From a bacterium (GTDB taxonomy: Bacteria > CSSED10-310 > JAFGSJ01), in assembly GCA_016934675.1 (NCBI GenBank), contig JAFGSJ010000018.1, forward strand, positions 1-64,000: 64,000 nt of DNA, in the 5' to 3' direction. Below are positions 25,174-32,750 of this stretch, one piece after another. The notes under the pieces were generated by a model. That model saw only the letters and a list, made by a program, of their open reading frames with translations, did no database searches and was not told where the DNA came from. The stretch's first letter is position 1, and every line of letters begins with the position of its first letter. A program made the position numbers and the translations under genes.

Positions 25174-26733
25174 TCAGGCAACACCGACCAGGATATTTTT
25201 AATCCGAGTCGGGGCGGCGCCATGCGACATCTGTCCGGTCTGGTAAGGTTGTCCTTTGCCACAATCTGAAGTGCCGTACAGTTGGAAAAAGGCAGGATTA
25301 CAGATGGCATCTACGGAATTCCAGAATTCCGTCGTATATGATTGATAAGTTACCTGGCGCAACATCTTGGTTCTGTGACCGTTTTTTATTTCCCAGAAGG
25401 CGTCCCCACCGAATTGGAAATTCCGTCGCTGCTGGTCGATACTGTATGAACCGTTACCATCGATCAGGATGCCGTTTTTAGTATCAGCGATCAATTCATC
25501 GAGGCTTGGTCCGTTGGGGTCAGGCATGAGACTCAGATTGGGGATACGAATGATGGGAGGATGGACCCAAGAATCGGCAAACATGCAGGCATTGCTCGCA
25601 GATTGACCGAGAATAGCAGCGGTCTCGCGGCTAGTCTGATAATTGACCAATCGTCCTTGTTGCACAATGAGCCAGGACATGGTCTTTACGCCTTCATCGT
25701 CATAACCACAAGTGGCCATACCGCCGGGATCAGTGCGATCTGCCCTGAAATTGACGAGTTTCGAGCCATACTGGAGTCGGTTGAGTTGGTCCGGCGTCGC
25801 AAAAGAAGTGCCCGCAAAATTCGCTTCCCAGCCCAGGACCCGATCGAGTTCAGTCGGGTGACCGACACTTTCATGAATGGTCAGCCAGAGATGACTGGGC
25901 ATGGTAATCAAATCCCTTCTGACTTGCTGTGGACACTTTTCGGCTTTGATTTTCTCTTGGGCTTCCTCAGCCACACGGTCGATCTGATCAAGCATTACAG
26001 CATTTTGGACGTGCTCCCAACCACTGGTCCGCGGAGGTAAGATGAAGCTCCTGGTCTCAAAATCATCCCCTGAAGCGACTGTTGCAGTAAAACCGCCGTT
26101 ACTCCGCACAATCCGCTGCTGAATACGGGAGCCTTCACTCGAACAGAACAATTTATCCTCACGGGCCAGATAGAGAAAACTATTGGCCCGAACAATCCCC
26201 TTTTTTGACAATAAGGTATCATTGAGTGAAAAGAGCAGGTCCATTTTCGTAGAAAACGGCACATCAACCGGGTCGATTTGGTAAGGCGTCTGATAGCTCG
26301 CCTGATAAACCGGAACAGAGACGAGGCGAACAGGTGTTTGGTTTGTGTGAGCTGCCTGCTTAGCAATCGCGACTGCACGAAGCGTCAACCGATTTACCTC
26401 CGGAGCTGAATACGCATATCCCGCTGCAAACCCCCAGACTCCATTGACCAGAACGCGGACACCAAAACCGCTATCCTGGGCATCATCCAACCATTCAATG
26501 ACTCGGTCTCGCAGCGAAATATACTGCCAGGCATAATGACAAACCCGGATATCGGCATATTCCGCTCCGGCAGACCGGGCTGTCTGGATGGCTAAATCGG
26601 GCAGGTCGGATGCACAATCGGACAAGTCCTGGGTGGCTTTGACGGATTGCAACAGAAAATTACCCGGAACAACAGTCACCAGAGACCCTACGCCCAAGTT
26701 CTTCAGAAACAAACGTCTACTTACCAGGGTCAT
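25174..26733 (-). CDS. TldD-like zinc metallopeptidase with twin-arginine signal
   Basis: 519 residues. The N-terminus MTLVSRRLFLKNLGVGSLVT has a perfect Tat motif (S-R-R-x-F-L-K), a hydrophobic stretch and a possible cleavage site at SVKA. The TldD domain follows: RSAGAEYADIRVCHY, VRVLVNGVWGFAAG, then the metal site HESVGHPTELDR (HExxGH) and the family-typical GTSFATPDQL and DDEGVK segments. TldD-TldE proteases are normally cytoplasmic, so the signal is notable. ATG 26733 follows GAGGTAAGCTT. Upstream are a TTGACA promoter and a 21-base palindrome. Confidence 0.9.
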   Translation of the reverse strand: MTLVSRRLFLKNLGVGSLVTVVPGNFLLQSVKATQDLSDCASDLPDLAIQTARSAGAEYADIRVCHYAWQYISLRDRVIEWLDDAQDSGFGVRVLVNGVWGFAAGYAYSAPEVNRLTLRAVAIAKQAAHTNQTPVRLVSVPVYQASYQTPYQIDPVDVPFSTKMDLLFSLNDTLLSKKGIVRANSFLYLAREDKLFCSSEGSRIQQRIVRSNGGFTATVASGDDFETRSFILPPRTSGWEHVQNAVMLDQIDRVAEEAQEKIKAEKCPQQVRRDLITMPSHLWLTIHESVGHPTELDRVLGWEANFAGTSFATPDQLNRLQYGSKLVNFRADRTDPGGMATCGYDDEGVKTMSWLIVQQGRLVNYQTSRETAAILGQSASNACMFADSWVHPPIIRIPNLSLMPDPNGPSLDELIADTKNGILIDGNGSYSIDQQRRNFQFGGDAFWEIKNGHRTKMLRQVTYQSYTTEFWNSVDAICNPAFFQLYGTSDCGKGQPYQTGQMSHGAAPTRIKNILVGVA

Positions 26734-26760
26734 AAGCTTACCTCATGAACAAAAGTGGTG

Positions 26761-26781
26761 GTTCGATCTATTAGATCGAAC
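26761..26781. promoter_or_regulatory. 21-base perfect palindrome, candidate operator of tldD-tldE
   Basis: GTTCGATCTA, one T, TAGATCGAAC: ten-base arms with a single central base. It lies 28 bases before the tldD ATG and about 10-30 bases downstream of the predicted transcription start, a typical place for a repressor site. On RNA it would also form a hairpin close to the ribosome-binding site. Confidence 0.6.
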
Positions 26782-26796
26782 AGTTCGTCAGGAACG

Positions 26797-26825
26797 AGCT
26801 TAAAATAGAACGAAAAAATTGTCAA
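26797..26825 (-). promoter_or_regulatory. Probable promoter of the tldD-tldE operon
   Basis: On the minus strand TTGACA (26825-26820), a 17-base spacer and TAAGCT (26802-26797). The -35 is perfect and the -10 weak. Confidence 0.45.
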
Positions 26826-26944
26826 TGACCGGCTTGAAATTCAAGCCCTCTAACCTATTATTATGTCATGCCGGGAATGAGGTAACTCTTTTATCCAGCA
26901 TATTTCGATATCATGTCTCGTCTAAGAAGAGAACGAGGCTCGTG

Positions 26945-27709
26945 ATGGTTTATCTCTTGACATACTGCGCGATTTTCGTGTTTCTGGGTGTAATCATCTG
27001 CTCTTTTTTTGGACTGAAAGGTCCTAACTATCGCAACTATTGGGGACTCTACCCCTTAAAGGTCGAATCAGGTAATGATCCCGGGCAGGACCAAGAAACT
27101 CGAAAGACTTGTCAAGGTTCTGAAAGCCCTCGGACCGAGCCTACCCTCATGAAACTGACACGGCAATTACCCTCTCTTCTTTTTCTCTCGACTGTTCGCC
27201 AGAGAAACAGAAATCTTTGGTCCAGGTTATTGTTTTTCCATTATGGCTTGGTACTGGTTGCCGGGACTGTGTTTCTGTTGCTGGTTTCTTTTATGCCAGG
27301 TATTGGCCCCCGTCTGAAACCATTGATCACGATGAGCGGAATGATCGGTTTGATTCTGGGCCTGATCGGCTCGGTCGGTCTGTGGACTGAGCGGATGGGG
27401 CACCAATTGCGACCTGGCCCGACCAGACAAACAATCCGAGAATACGGTGAGATGTTTGCCTGGCTCATTGCTTTCTGTTCGGGCTTTATCTGCCATCTTT
27501 TCATCGATCCCGGTTTTGTTCTACTCAGAGAATATCTGAAACACCTGCTACGGTTCGATTTGATGTACACCCCGCCCAGTTCCCTGTTGAATTTCGAGAT
27601 AACGATCTTCTCTATACTGCTGCTCTACACGTCGCTGAAGCAAATCGGACCGGGAATCATTCGTTGGTCTCACACCCGAGAGGCCAAACTGGAAGCTGAT
27701 CAAACATGA
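26945..27709 (+). CDS. NarI-like multi-helix membrane protein
   Basis: 254 residues from ATG 26945, chosen because GAGG lies six bases upstream and translation then starts in a membrane helix (MVYLLTYCAIFVFLGVII). Five hydrophobic helices, with histidines in or next to them (LFFHYGLVLV, GHQLR, FICHLFIDPG). This resembles the heme b membrane subunit group of nitrate reductase gamma/DsrM/HdrE proteins, which pass electrons between quinone and a soluble partner. The usual soluble Fe-S partner is absent; the next gene overlaps by four bases (ATGA). Assignment is by pattern and is tentative. Confidence 0.5.
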   Translation: MVYLLTYCAIFVFLGVIICSFFGLKGPNYRNYWGLYPLKVESGNDPGQDQETRKTCQGSESPRTEPTLMKLTRQLPSLLFLSTVRQRNRNLWSRLLFFHYGLVLVAGTVFLLLVSFMPGIGPRLKPLITMSGMIGLILGLIGSVGLWTERMGHQLRPGPTRQTIREYGEMFAWLIAFCSGFICHLFIDPGFVLLREYLKHLLRFDLMYTPPSSLLNFEITIFSILLLYTSLKQIGPGIIRWSHTREAKLEADQT

Positions 27710-28623
27710 CGGGACCAGTCAATAAAGATAAGCCGGTCCTCGTTTCAGTCAGCCGTCGTACAGATATTCCCGCTTTTTATGCTGACTGGTTCGAGGACAA
27801 ACTCAGGCGAGGTGAAGTCGAGTATCGACATCCGTTCAATCAGCAGACCTATCAGGTCCTCCTTGGACCTGAGCATGTAGCCGGTTTCATCTTCTGGTCC
27901 AAGAATTACGCACATTTCGACCGAATCATTGCCTTGGTTAAAGACCGAGGTTACCCGTTTTATTGTCATTACACCATAAACGGTTATGATCGATGTTTTG
28001 AGCCAGGATTACCTGGTCTCGAGCAAAGTCTGGCTACCTTTCGTCGATTAAGTGCAGCCAGTTCAGCCGACCAGATTATTCTGCGCTATGATCCGATCAT
28101 GTTCTCGGCTGATTTGACTGTCCCGTATCATTTACAGCGGCTGGAGTCTATCCTGTCCGAACTCGAAAATAAGGCTCATCTCTGTATCATCAGTTTTGTG
28201 CATGTTTATAAAAAGATACGGTTTCGACTCGAAAGTCTTGGGATCGACCTATCGCCTGAACTGCAGAAAAAAATTGACTGTGCTCAAGCGATGCAGGAGA
28301 TTGGTTATCGTTATGGTTTCAGAGTCGAGGCTTGTTGTTGTCCTGAATTGACTCTTTTCGGGACCAATGCTGCCCAATGTATCTCAGCTGCCCGTCTCGC
28401 TCAACAAGTACCAGGGCGAACTATCACCGTGCCACGTTCGTCCACCAGGGCTGGTTGTCAATGCGATCGCTGTCAGGATATAGGTTTCTATGATACCTGT
28501 CCCCATGGTTGTGCTTACTGTTATGCCAATACAAATGCCACTCTGGTTGAACGACGTTTTCAGCAGCATCACCCACATGATAAAGCCCAATGCTACAGTG
28601 AACGAAAAGAGCCAATCACATAG
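27706..28623 (+). CDS. DUF1848 family protein
   Basis: 305 residues. The opening VSVSRRTDIPAFYADWFEDK and HPFNQQTYQVLL, and the mid-part IFWSKNYAHF and ILRYDPIMF, are hallmarks of DUF1848. The C-terminus has six cysteines in CQCDRCQDIGFYDTCPHGC plus AYCYANTN, which probably binds a metal or iron-sulfur cluster. The family is uncharacterised biochemically; its TIM-barrel-like look and Cys cluster recall radical SAM or nuclease-like enzymes, but I do not assign a reaction. It overlaps the preceding membrane protein gene by four bases. Confidence 0.85.
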   Translation: MTGPVNKDKPVLVSVSRRTDIPAFYADWFEDKLRRGEVEYRHPFNQQTYQVLLGPEHVAGFIFWSKNYAHFDRIIALVKDRGYPFYCHYTINGYDRCFEPGLPGLEQSLATFRRLSAASSADQIILRYDPIMFSADLTVPYHLQRLESILSELENKAHLCIISFVHVYKKIRFRLESLGIDLSPELQKKIDCAQAMQEIGYRYGFRVEACCCPELTLFGTNAAQCISAARLAQQVPGRTITVPRSSTRAGCQCDRCQDIGFYDTCPHGCAYCYANTNATLVERRFQQHHPHDKAQCYSERKEPIT

Positions 28624-28659
28624 GCTGATCAGAGATGTTCTGCCTTCTCGGAATAGTGT

Positions 28660-29439
28660 TCAGGTCCGGCTTGCCAGAAGGAAAAAAGCACCGGTTATCA
28701 GGAATTCGCGCATTGAGCCTCGACGGGCTAAACGACCAGCCCGTATTACAGGCAAGCCATATTTATAATGCAATGATGGCCTGATATAGAACAGTTCTTC
28801 ACGGACGAGGCGGAAATTATTGGCCGCGATAAGAGCCTCCATACGCCCGATGGTCAATTTGTTCAAAGATTTGACTTCCTGTCGATATGACTCGATCTCA
28901 GGGAGTAATTTCACATAGAACTTCTGTGGTATTAAATGACACCACGGGATAAAGCGGGTGATGGACCGGGGATGGTGCTGATGTCCTCCAAATGCAGAAT
29001 AATAGGGAGGGAATGAGACAAAGATAAGGCCGTCCTGCTTGATCAAGCTCCTGATCCGATCAAGAAAAAGATGAGGATCGGCCACATGTTCGAGAACATC
29101 CCTGACGATGGCCAGGTCGAACCTGCCCATGAGTCGGGGCGGAGGTTCATGAACATCAGAGACAAGAAATTCGATTGGCTGATTGTTCCTGCGAGTCCGA
29201 TCTCGGGCGGTGTCGATACGGTCCGCATCGATATCGAGTCCGGTCACATGGGCCCCTTCCTCATACAAAACCTGACTACTTCCCCCTGCCCCGCAACCGA
29301 TATCGATGAGATACTTATCTTTCAATATCAGCCCCCAGTCATGAAAAAGAGGAAGCAGGGTTGCCCTGGTCAGGTGATATTCGTATTCCCCATAGGAATC
29401 AAGCGAATCGGTCCGTTGTTTGATGAACGACTCTGTCAT
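28660..29439 (-). CDS. SAM-dependent methyltransferase (class I)
   Basis: 259 residues from ATG 29439, which is preceded by AGGAGGAG and overlaps the upstream gene's stop by four bases; the open frame to 29634 is spurious before that. Motif I is LIDIGCGAGGSSQ, followed by VTGLDIDADRI, EFLVSDVHEPP and the post-motif DLAIVRDVLEHVADPHLFL, the typical UbiE/COQ5-like (Methyltransf_11/25) order. Residues after about 150 (YYSAFGGHQHHPRSITRF) resemble methyltransferases of glycan or lipid pathways. The substrate is unknown. Its operon partner is a membrane hydrolase-like protein. Confidence 0.88.
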   Translation of the reverse strand: MTESFIKQRTDSLDSYGEYEYHLTRATLLPLFHDWGLILKDKYLIDIGCGAGGSSQVLYEEGAHVTGLDIDADRIDTARDRTRRNNQPIEFLVSDVHEPPPRLMGRFDLAIVRDVLEHVADPHLFLDRIRSLIKQDGLIFVSFPPYYSAFGGHQHHPRSITRFIPWCHLIPQKFYVKLLPEIESYRQEVKSLNKLTIGRMEALIAANNFRLVREELFYIRPSLHYKYGLPVIRAGRLARRGSMREFLITGAFFLLASRT

Positions 29440-29999
29440 GTCTCCTCCTGCATCCGCTCCAGCCATCGTTTCTGATTCAAGACCCTGATTACCCCGACTA
29501 TGGGTAAAAACACAATGAGCTCGACCAGTACAGCCATCAGGTTCCAAAGACTGAATAATTCGCGGGCCGTTGATTTGGCCACACCGATGAAGAGATGAAC
29601 AGGAAAAAGAAAATAACTCGAACTGAGTGGCCATAATAACTGCACCCCGATCGGAGGATTGGTATCGTGTCCCATGGCATCGAGCAGGATATGAGAGAAA
29701 ACAAGCAGCGAGAAAAAAGGGAAATAGTGCATGAACGGTTTCTTGCGAATAACTGAAGCCAATAATGAAGCTATCAGTGAGCTTATAAGACAGAAAGCCA
29801 TATTATGGGTATAGGCCTGGTGAAACATTTTGACTGCCGAGAAGCCATAGACCGTAATAGGAACAAGGTCAACATCAGGCAAATGTGCAAGGACCAGGGC
29901 GGTTGCCAGCAAGCCAAGATCACCCCGATCAAGGGGTTCCCCCTTTTTGATCATAACTGCTGATAGAGCAAACAATGAATGTCCAATCGGTGTGGGCAT
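29436..29999 (-). CDS. YdjM-like (PF04307) membrane-bound putative metal-dependent hydrolase
   Basis: 187 residues with four or five hydrophobic helices. MPTPIGHSLFALSAV at the start, then AHLPDVDLVP and AYTHNMAF, then FSHILLDAMGHDTNPPIGVQLLWP, supply the His/Asp residues of the LexA-binding inner-membrane hydrolase family (YdjM, formerly DUF457). The biochemical activity of this family is unproven. Translationally coupled (ATGA) to the downstream methyltransferase. Confidence 0.8.
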   Translation of the reverse strand: MPTPIGHSLFALSAVMIKKGEPLDRGDLGLLATALVLAHLPDVDLVPITVYGFSAVKMFHQAYTHNMAFCLISSLIASLLASVIRKKPFMHYFPFFSLLVFSHILLDAMGHDTNPPIGVQLLWPLSSSYFLFPVHLFIGVAKSTARELFSLWNLMAVLVELIVFLPIVGVIRVLNQKRWLERMQEET

Positions 30000-30088
30000 G
30001 CTTCATCACTTGGCAGGATGATCCAGCCATTTCTGAAGATGACAATCATCTCGGGGCCGGAAGTATCCATCTTCTGTTTCCTTTTCAA

Positions 30089-31828
30089 TTAGTCCGGTCC
30101 CTTTGGTAATGCAAAGAAATATACCGTAGTCCTTTTTATCCAGTATTCTTTTATAAAGCGCATCCGTTGTTCAATCTCGGGAAAATCCCTGATGAAAAGC
30201 TCTTTGTGTTGATACTCCTGCCAAAGCAGGGCATAACGAATATGGTACCGATCAAAGGGAGTCTGATCATTGACAAAATCCTTGAAGACCGGGACGACCC
30301 GATGAGGTGTTTGGAGGCAGAGTTCGCCGGCCCACTGACCGGTAAACGCCCCCCGAGCCGGAAACTTGGCCAATTCAAGGTTTGTTTCAAGTAGTGTGTA
30401 TTCGGGCTCATATAACCATGAAATGAGTGACCATCCATTGACCGTGACAAACATGATCAAAAGGACGGATGCAAGCACTGTCGTGGGTGAATAAGCATGA
30501 GCACGCTGTTGTTGACATTGATTTTCTTTTCTGAGCCTTATGAAAGAGGCGATCATTATGAGACAAAGCAGGACTACCATGATCGTGCCGGGATACCAGA
30601 TACCTATGGCAGGCCAACGATGAAATAGCTTATGCAACAGACCATAATGAAAAACATATCGATCAACAAGCAAGCCCAGATTCTGGGCTAATGGTATCAA
30701 GAGCCATATTAAAGTGATCAACCAGCGTCTGCCACGCAACAGACACGTGAATGTTTGAGGACCTTCATGGACCAAACGATTGAAAAAAATGGAGCTGAGA
30801 ATAACCATTGCAGGCATGATCGGAACATAATAGCGAAGCGGTCGATATTTGAACAATGCTAGAAAAATGAGACCGCCAACATACCAAAACCAGGCGAAAT
30901 GCTCGATCCGATTGATCCGCCGACACCGATCTATCAGATCATACAAAACCAACAACGCATAGATATGCGAGACAACCAACAACACGGGCGTTCTATTGAA
31001 AAAGATATGAAAGGGTTGACTCAGCAGTGCCTTGATAAAACCCGTAATAGTGCTGGGTATGAGCATGTGGCGATAATACTCGTTATATCCGGCCAGGAAT
31101 GTGCCATAGGGGCGGTAAATAATCACAGTCCACAAAATCAATGGGATCGCCAATCCTATCGCCAGCATGATTATCTCTGTCACAACCCGGTTTTTTCTCT
31201 TTGTAACTGGATCCCGGTTGAGAAAACCATGACTGATAAGAGTCGCAAATGCAGCAGGAATAATGAAAACAAGGGTAGTTTTCGTCAGATAAGCACACGC
31301 GAGAATAATCCCACTCACGAATACAGACCGCTTTTCTGACCTCATAAGAAAAATACTGGCAAGAACAAGTAAAAAAGTGGCTGGTACTTCGACTATTGCT
31401 ATTCGACTGTAGACGACAAAGATATAATTTAAACCTAACAACAATAAGAGCAGGACTGCCGACCACTCCCCTTCCCGATACAATAAACTATACAACAATA
31501 CCAGGCTTATCAGACTCAATACGACCGGCACCAGTCTGGCGGAATACAGTGTAACGCCAAACAGCTTGAAACACCCAACAGTGGCCAGATGCAAGAGTGG
31601 GCTGACATACATGTTGTTCCAGCCATCCTGAACCGGCTCACCCCATAAAATCATATTCCGGGCATTATGAGTCCAGAATCCTTCGTCAGCAAAATAGCCA
31701 CCGGAATCACTCAGATTCCAGGGCGGATCAGCATCCAGATGCCAGAAACGCACCCCAGAAACCAGGACTAGAAGGACCGTGAAAATGATCAATCCTGCTC
31801 TTCTCGGCACGATGGACGATCTCTGCAT
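30089..31828 (-). CDS. GT39/ArnT-like membrane glycosyltransferase
   Basis: 579 residues, a dozen or so hydrophobic helices. The first extracytoplasmic loop has GGYFADEGFWTHNARNMI, with the acidic pair DE of the GT39/GT83 active site, then NMYVSPLLHLATVGCFKLFG. A later loop region and a soluble C-terminal part (about residues 480-579) complete the usual layout. It would use a polyisoprenyl-phosphate sugar; acceptor unknown. A second, frameshifted GT39 gene lies at 11.1-12.7 kb and a polyisoprenyl-phosphate sugar synthase at 42.4 kb. ATG 31828 follows AAAAAGG; an extended -10 promoter is just upstream. Confidence 0.85.
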   Translation of the reverse strand: MQRSSIVPRRAGLIIFTVLLVLVSGVRFWHLDADPPWNLSDSGGYFADEGFWTHNARNMILWGEPVQDGWNNMYVSPLLHLATVGCFKLFGVTLYSARLVPVVLSLISLVLLYSLLYREGEWSAVLLLLLLGLNYIFVVYSRIAIVEVPATFLLVLASIFLMRSEKRSVFVSGIILACAYLTKTTLVFIIPAAFATLISHGFLNRDPVTKRKNRVVTEIIMLAIGLAIPLILWTVIIYRPYGTFLAGYNEYYRHMLIPSTITGFIKALLSQPFHIFFNRTPVLLVVSHIYALLVLYDLIDRCRRINRIEHFAWFWYVGGLIFLALFKYRPLRYYVPIMPAMVILSSIFFNRLVHEGPQTFTCLLRGRRWLITLIWLLIPLAQNLGLLVDRYVFHYGLLHKLFHRWPAIGIWYPGTIMVVLLCLIMIASFIRLRKENQCQQQRAHAYSPTTVLASVLLIMFVTVNGWSLISWLYEPEYTLLETNLELAKFPARGAFTGQWAGELCLQTPHRVVPVFKDFVNDQTPFDRYHIRYALLWQEYQHKELFIRDFPEIEQRMRFIKEYWIKRTTVYFFALPKGPD

Positions 31829-31874
31829 AGACCTTTTTCCAATGAAGTGAAGCGTTTTTCGCTCTTATCGTCTT

Positions 31875-31883
31875 ATTATAGCA
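31875..31883 (-). promoter_or_regulatory. Extended -10 promoter of the GT39 gene
   Basis: On the minus strand TGCTATAAT (31883-31875): a consensus TATAAT preceded by TGn. No good -35 is present, as is common for extended -10 promoters. The ATG is about 47 bases downstream. Confidence 0.5.
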
Positions 31884-31971
31884 GACCATTCTTTTCCGCT
31901 TTTGGCCATTTTTCGCCAATGCGGGTCTGATCTCATCGAGAGAAACCGGTGCTTGGTGCGGTTTGACTGAA

Positions 31972-31989
31972 TTGGCACGAAAATTGCGT
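31972..31989 (+). promoter_or_regulatory. Consensus sigma-54 (-24/-12) promoter
   Basis: TTGGCACGAAAATTGCGT: TGGCACG, four bases, TTGC, with GG at 31974-31975 and GC at 31986-31987 separated by exactly 10 bases. All conserved positions except the last W are met. The transcription start is expected near 31999, 40 bases before a small gene with a good ribosome-binding site. Confidence 0.85.
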
Positions 31990-32038
31990 ATATAGTAGGA
32001 AAAAGAGGGGCACGGTTCTATTCACAGGAGAAGGTGTC

Positions 32039-32176
32039 ATGTCTAAACGTAATGTCAGATATGAACAGCACATGGTCACAATCGCCAGCCAGGCATTTTT
32101 TGTATTAGGACTCTGGTTTGTAATCTGGGGTTTTAGCAAATTCCAGCGGTTAACTTCGACCTATGAATTTTTTTAA
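32039..32176 (+). CDS. 45-residue single-helix membrane protein under sigma-54 control
   Basis: ATG 32039 is preceded by AGGAG with an eight-base gap. The peptide begins MSKRNVRYEQHMVTIASQ, has one hydrophobic helix (AFFVLGLWFVIWGF, residues 19-32) and ends SKFQRLTSTYEFF; stop TAA at 32174-32176. The basic N-terminus predicts cytoplasmic N, periplasmic C. I know no family for it. The combination of a consensus sigma-54 promoter, correct leader length and ribosome-binding site makes it a convincing gene. It stands alone, convergent with trxA. Confidence 0.75.
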   Translation: MSKRNVRYEQHMVTIASQAFFVLGLWFVIWGFSKFQRLTSTYEFF

Positions 32177-32237
32177 TCGTCATGAGCAAGAGCATAAGCC
32201 TGGCAAAAAGGTTGCTGAGTGAGGCATCGACGTTCAA

Positions 32238-32591
32238 TCAGGCAGACTCGGGCAGATTGATGGCTTTGTTCAGATGTTTCAGGATAGCTTTTTTCGAAGC
32301 GGCTCCGATAATCTGGTCGACATATTCCCCCTTGTTAAAGATCAAGATAGTAGGGATGCTTCTGATACCGAACTTCATGGCCGTATCCTGATTTTGATCG
32401 ACATCGAGTTTACCGACTTTAAGAGTGCCTTGAAATTCTTGAGCGATTTCCGCGATTGTGGGAGCGACCATAAGGCAGGGACCGCACCATGGGGCCCAGC
32501 AGTCGACAATAACAGGGATTTCACTTTCCATTACTTCCTTCTTGATATTGAGATCAGTAATTTCGATGACATGTTCACTTTCAGCGGCCAT
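32238..32591 (-). CDS. trxA: Thioredoxin
   Basis: 117 residues from ATG 32591, preceded by AAAGGAG; an upstream in-frame start at 32618 lacks such a site. The active site WAPWCGPC has Cys36 and Cys39, and the cis-proline loop is SIPTILIF. The rest (EIAQEFQGTLKVGKLDVDQN) is standard thioredoxin. It is the general cytoplasmic disulfide reductant, reduced by thioredoxin reductase (not in this window). A TTGACA-type promoter lies 90-118 bases upstream and a short GCCTC/GAGGC hairpin (32612-32625) sits in the leader. Confidence 0.93.
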   Translation of the reverse strand: MAAESEHVIEITDLNIKKEVMESEIPVIVDCWAPWCGPCLMVAPTIAEIAQEFQGTLKVGKLDVDQNQDTAMKFGIRSIPTILIFNKGEYVDQIIGAASKKAILKHLNKAINLPESA

Positions 32592-32680
32592 TGCATACTC
32601 CTTTGAGAGATGCCTCATTCGAGGCGTAGATTTGAATTCTGGTTTCAGTTCATAAGCAATAGATGCTCAGACAAAGCTTA

Positions 32681-32709
32681 TAGATAAAATAAAGCATTGC
32701 GGTTGTCAA
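32681..32709 (-). promoter_or_regulatory. Probable promoter of trxA
   Basis: On the minus strand TTGACA (32709-32704), a 17-base spacer and TATCTA (32686-32681). Confidence 0.5.
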
Positions 32710-32750
32710 GGCATCGGTCCAAAGAATGGTCTTTCCCATGCTGCTCCATT

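Noticed and set aside
32274-32606. 110-codon plus-strand ORF opposite trxA
   Set aside because: Antisense to a full-length thioredoxin gene; no domain.
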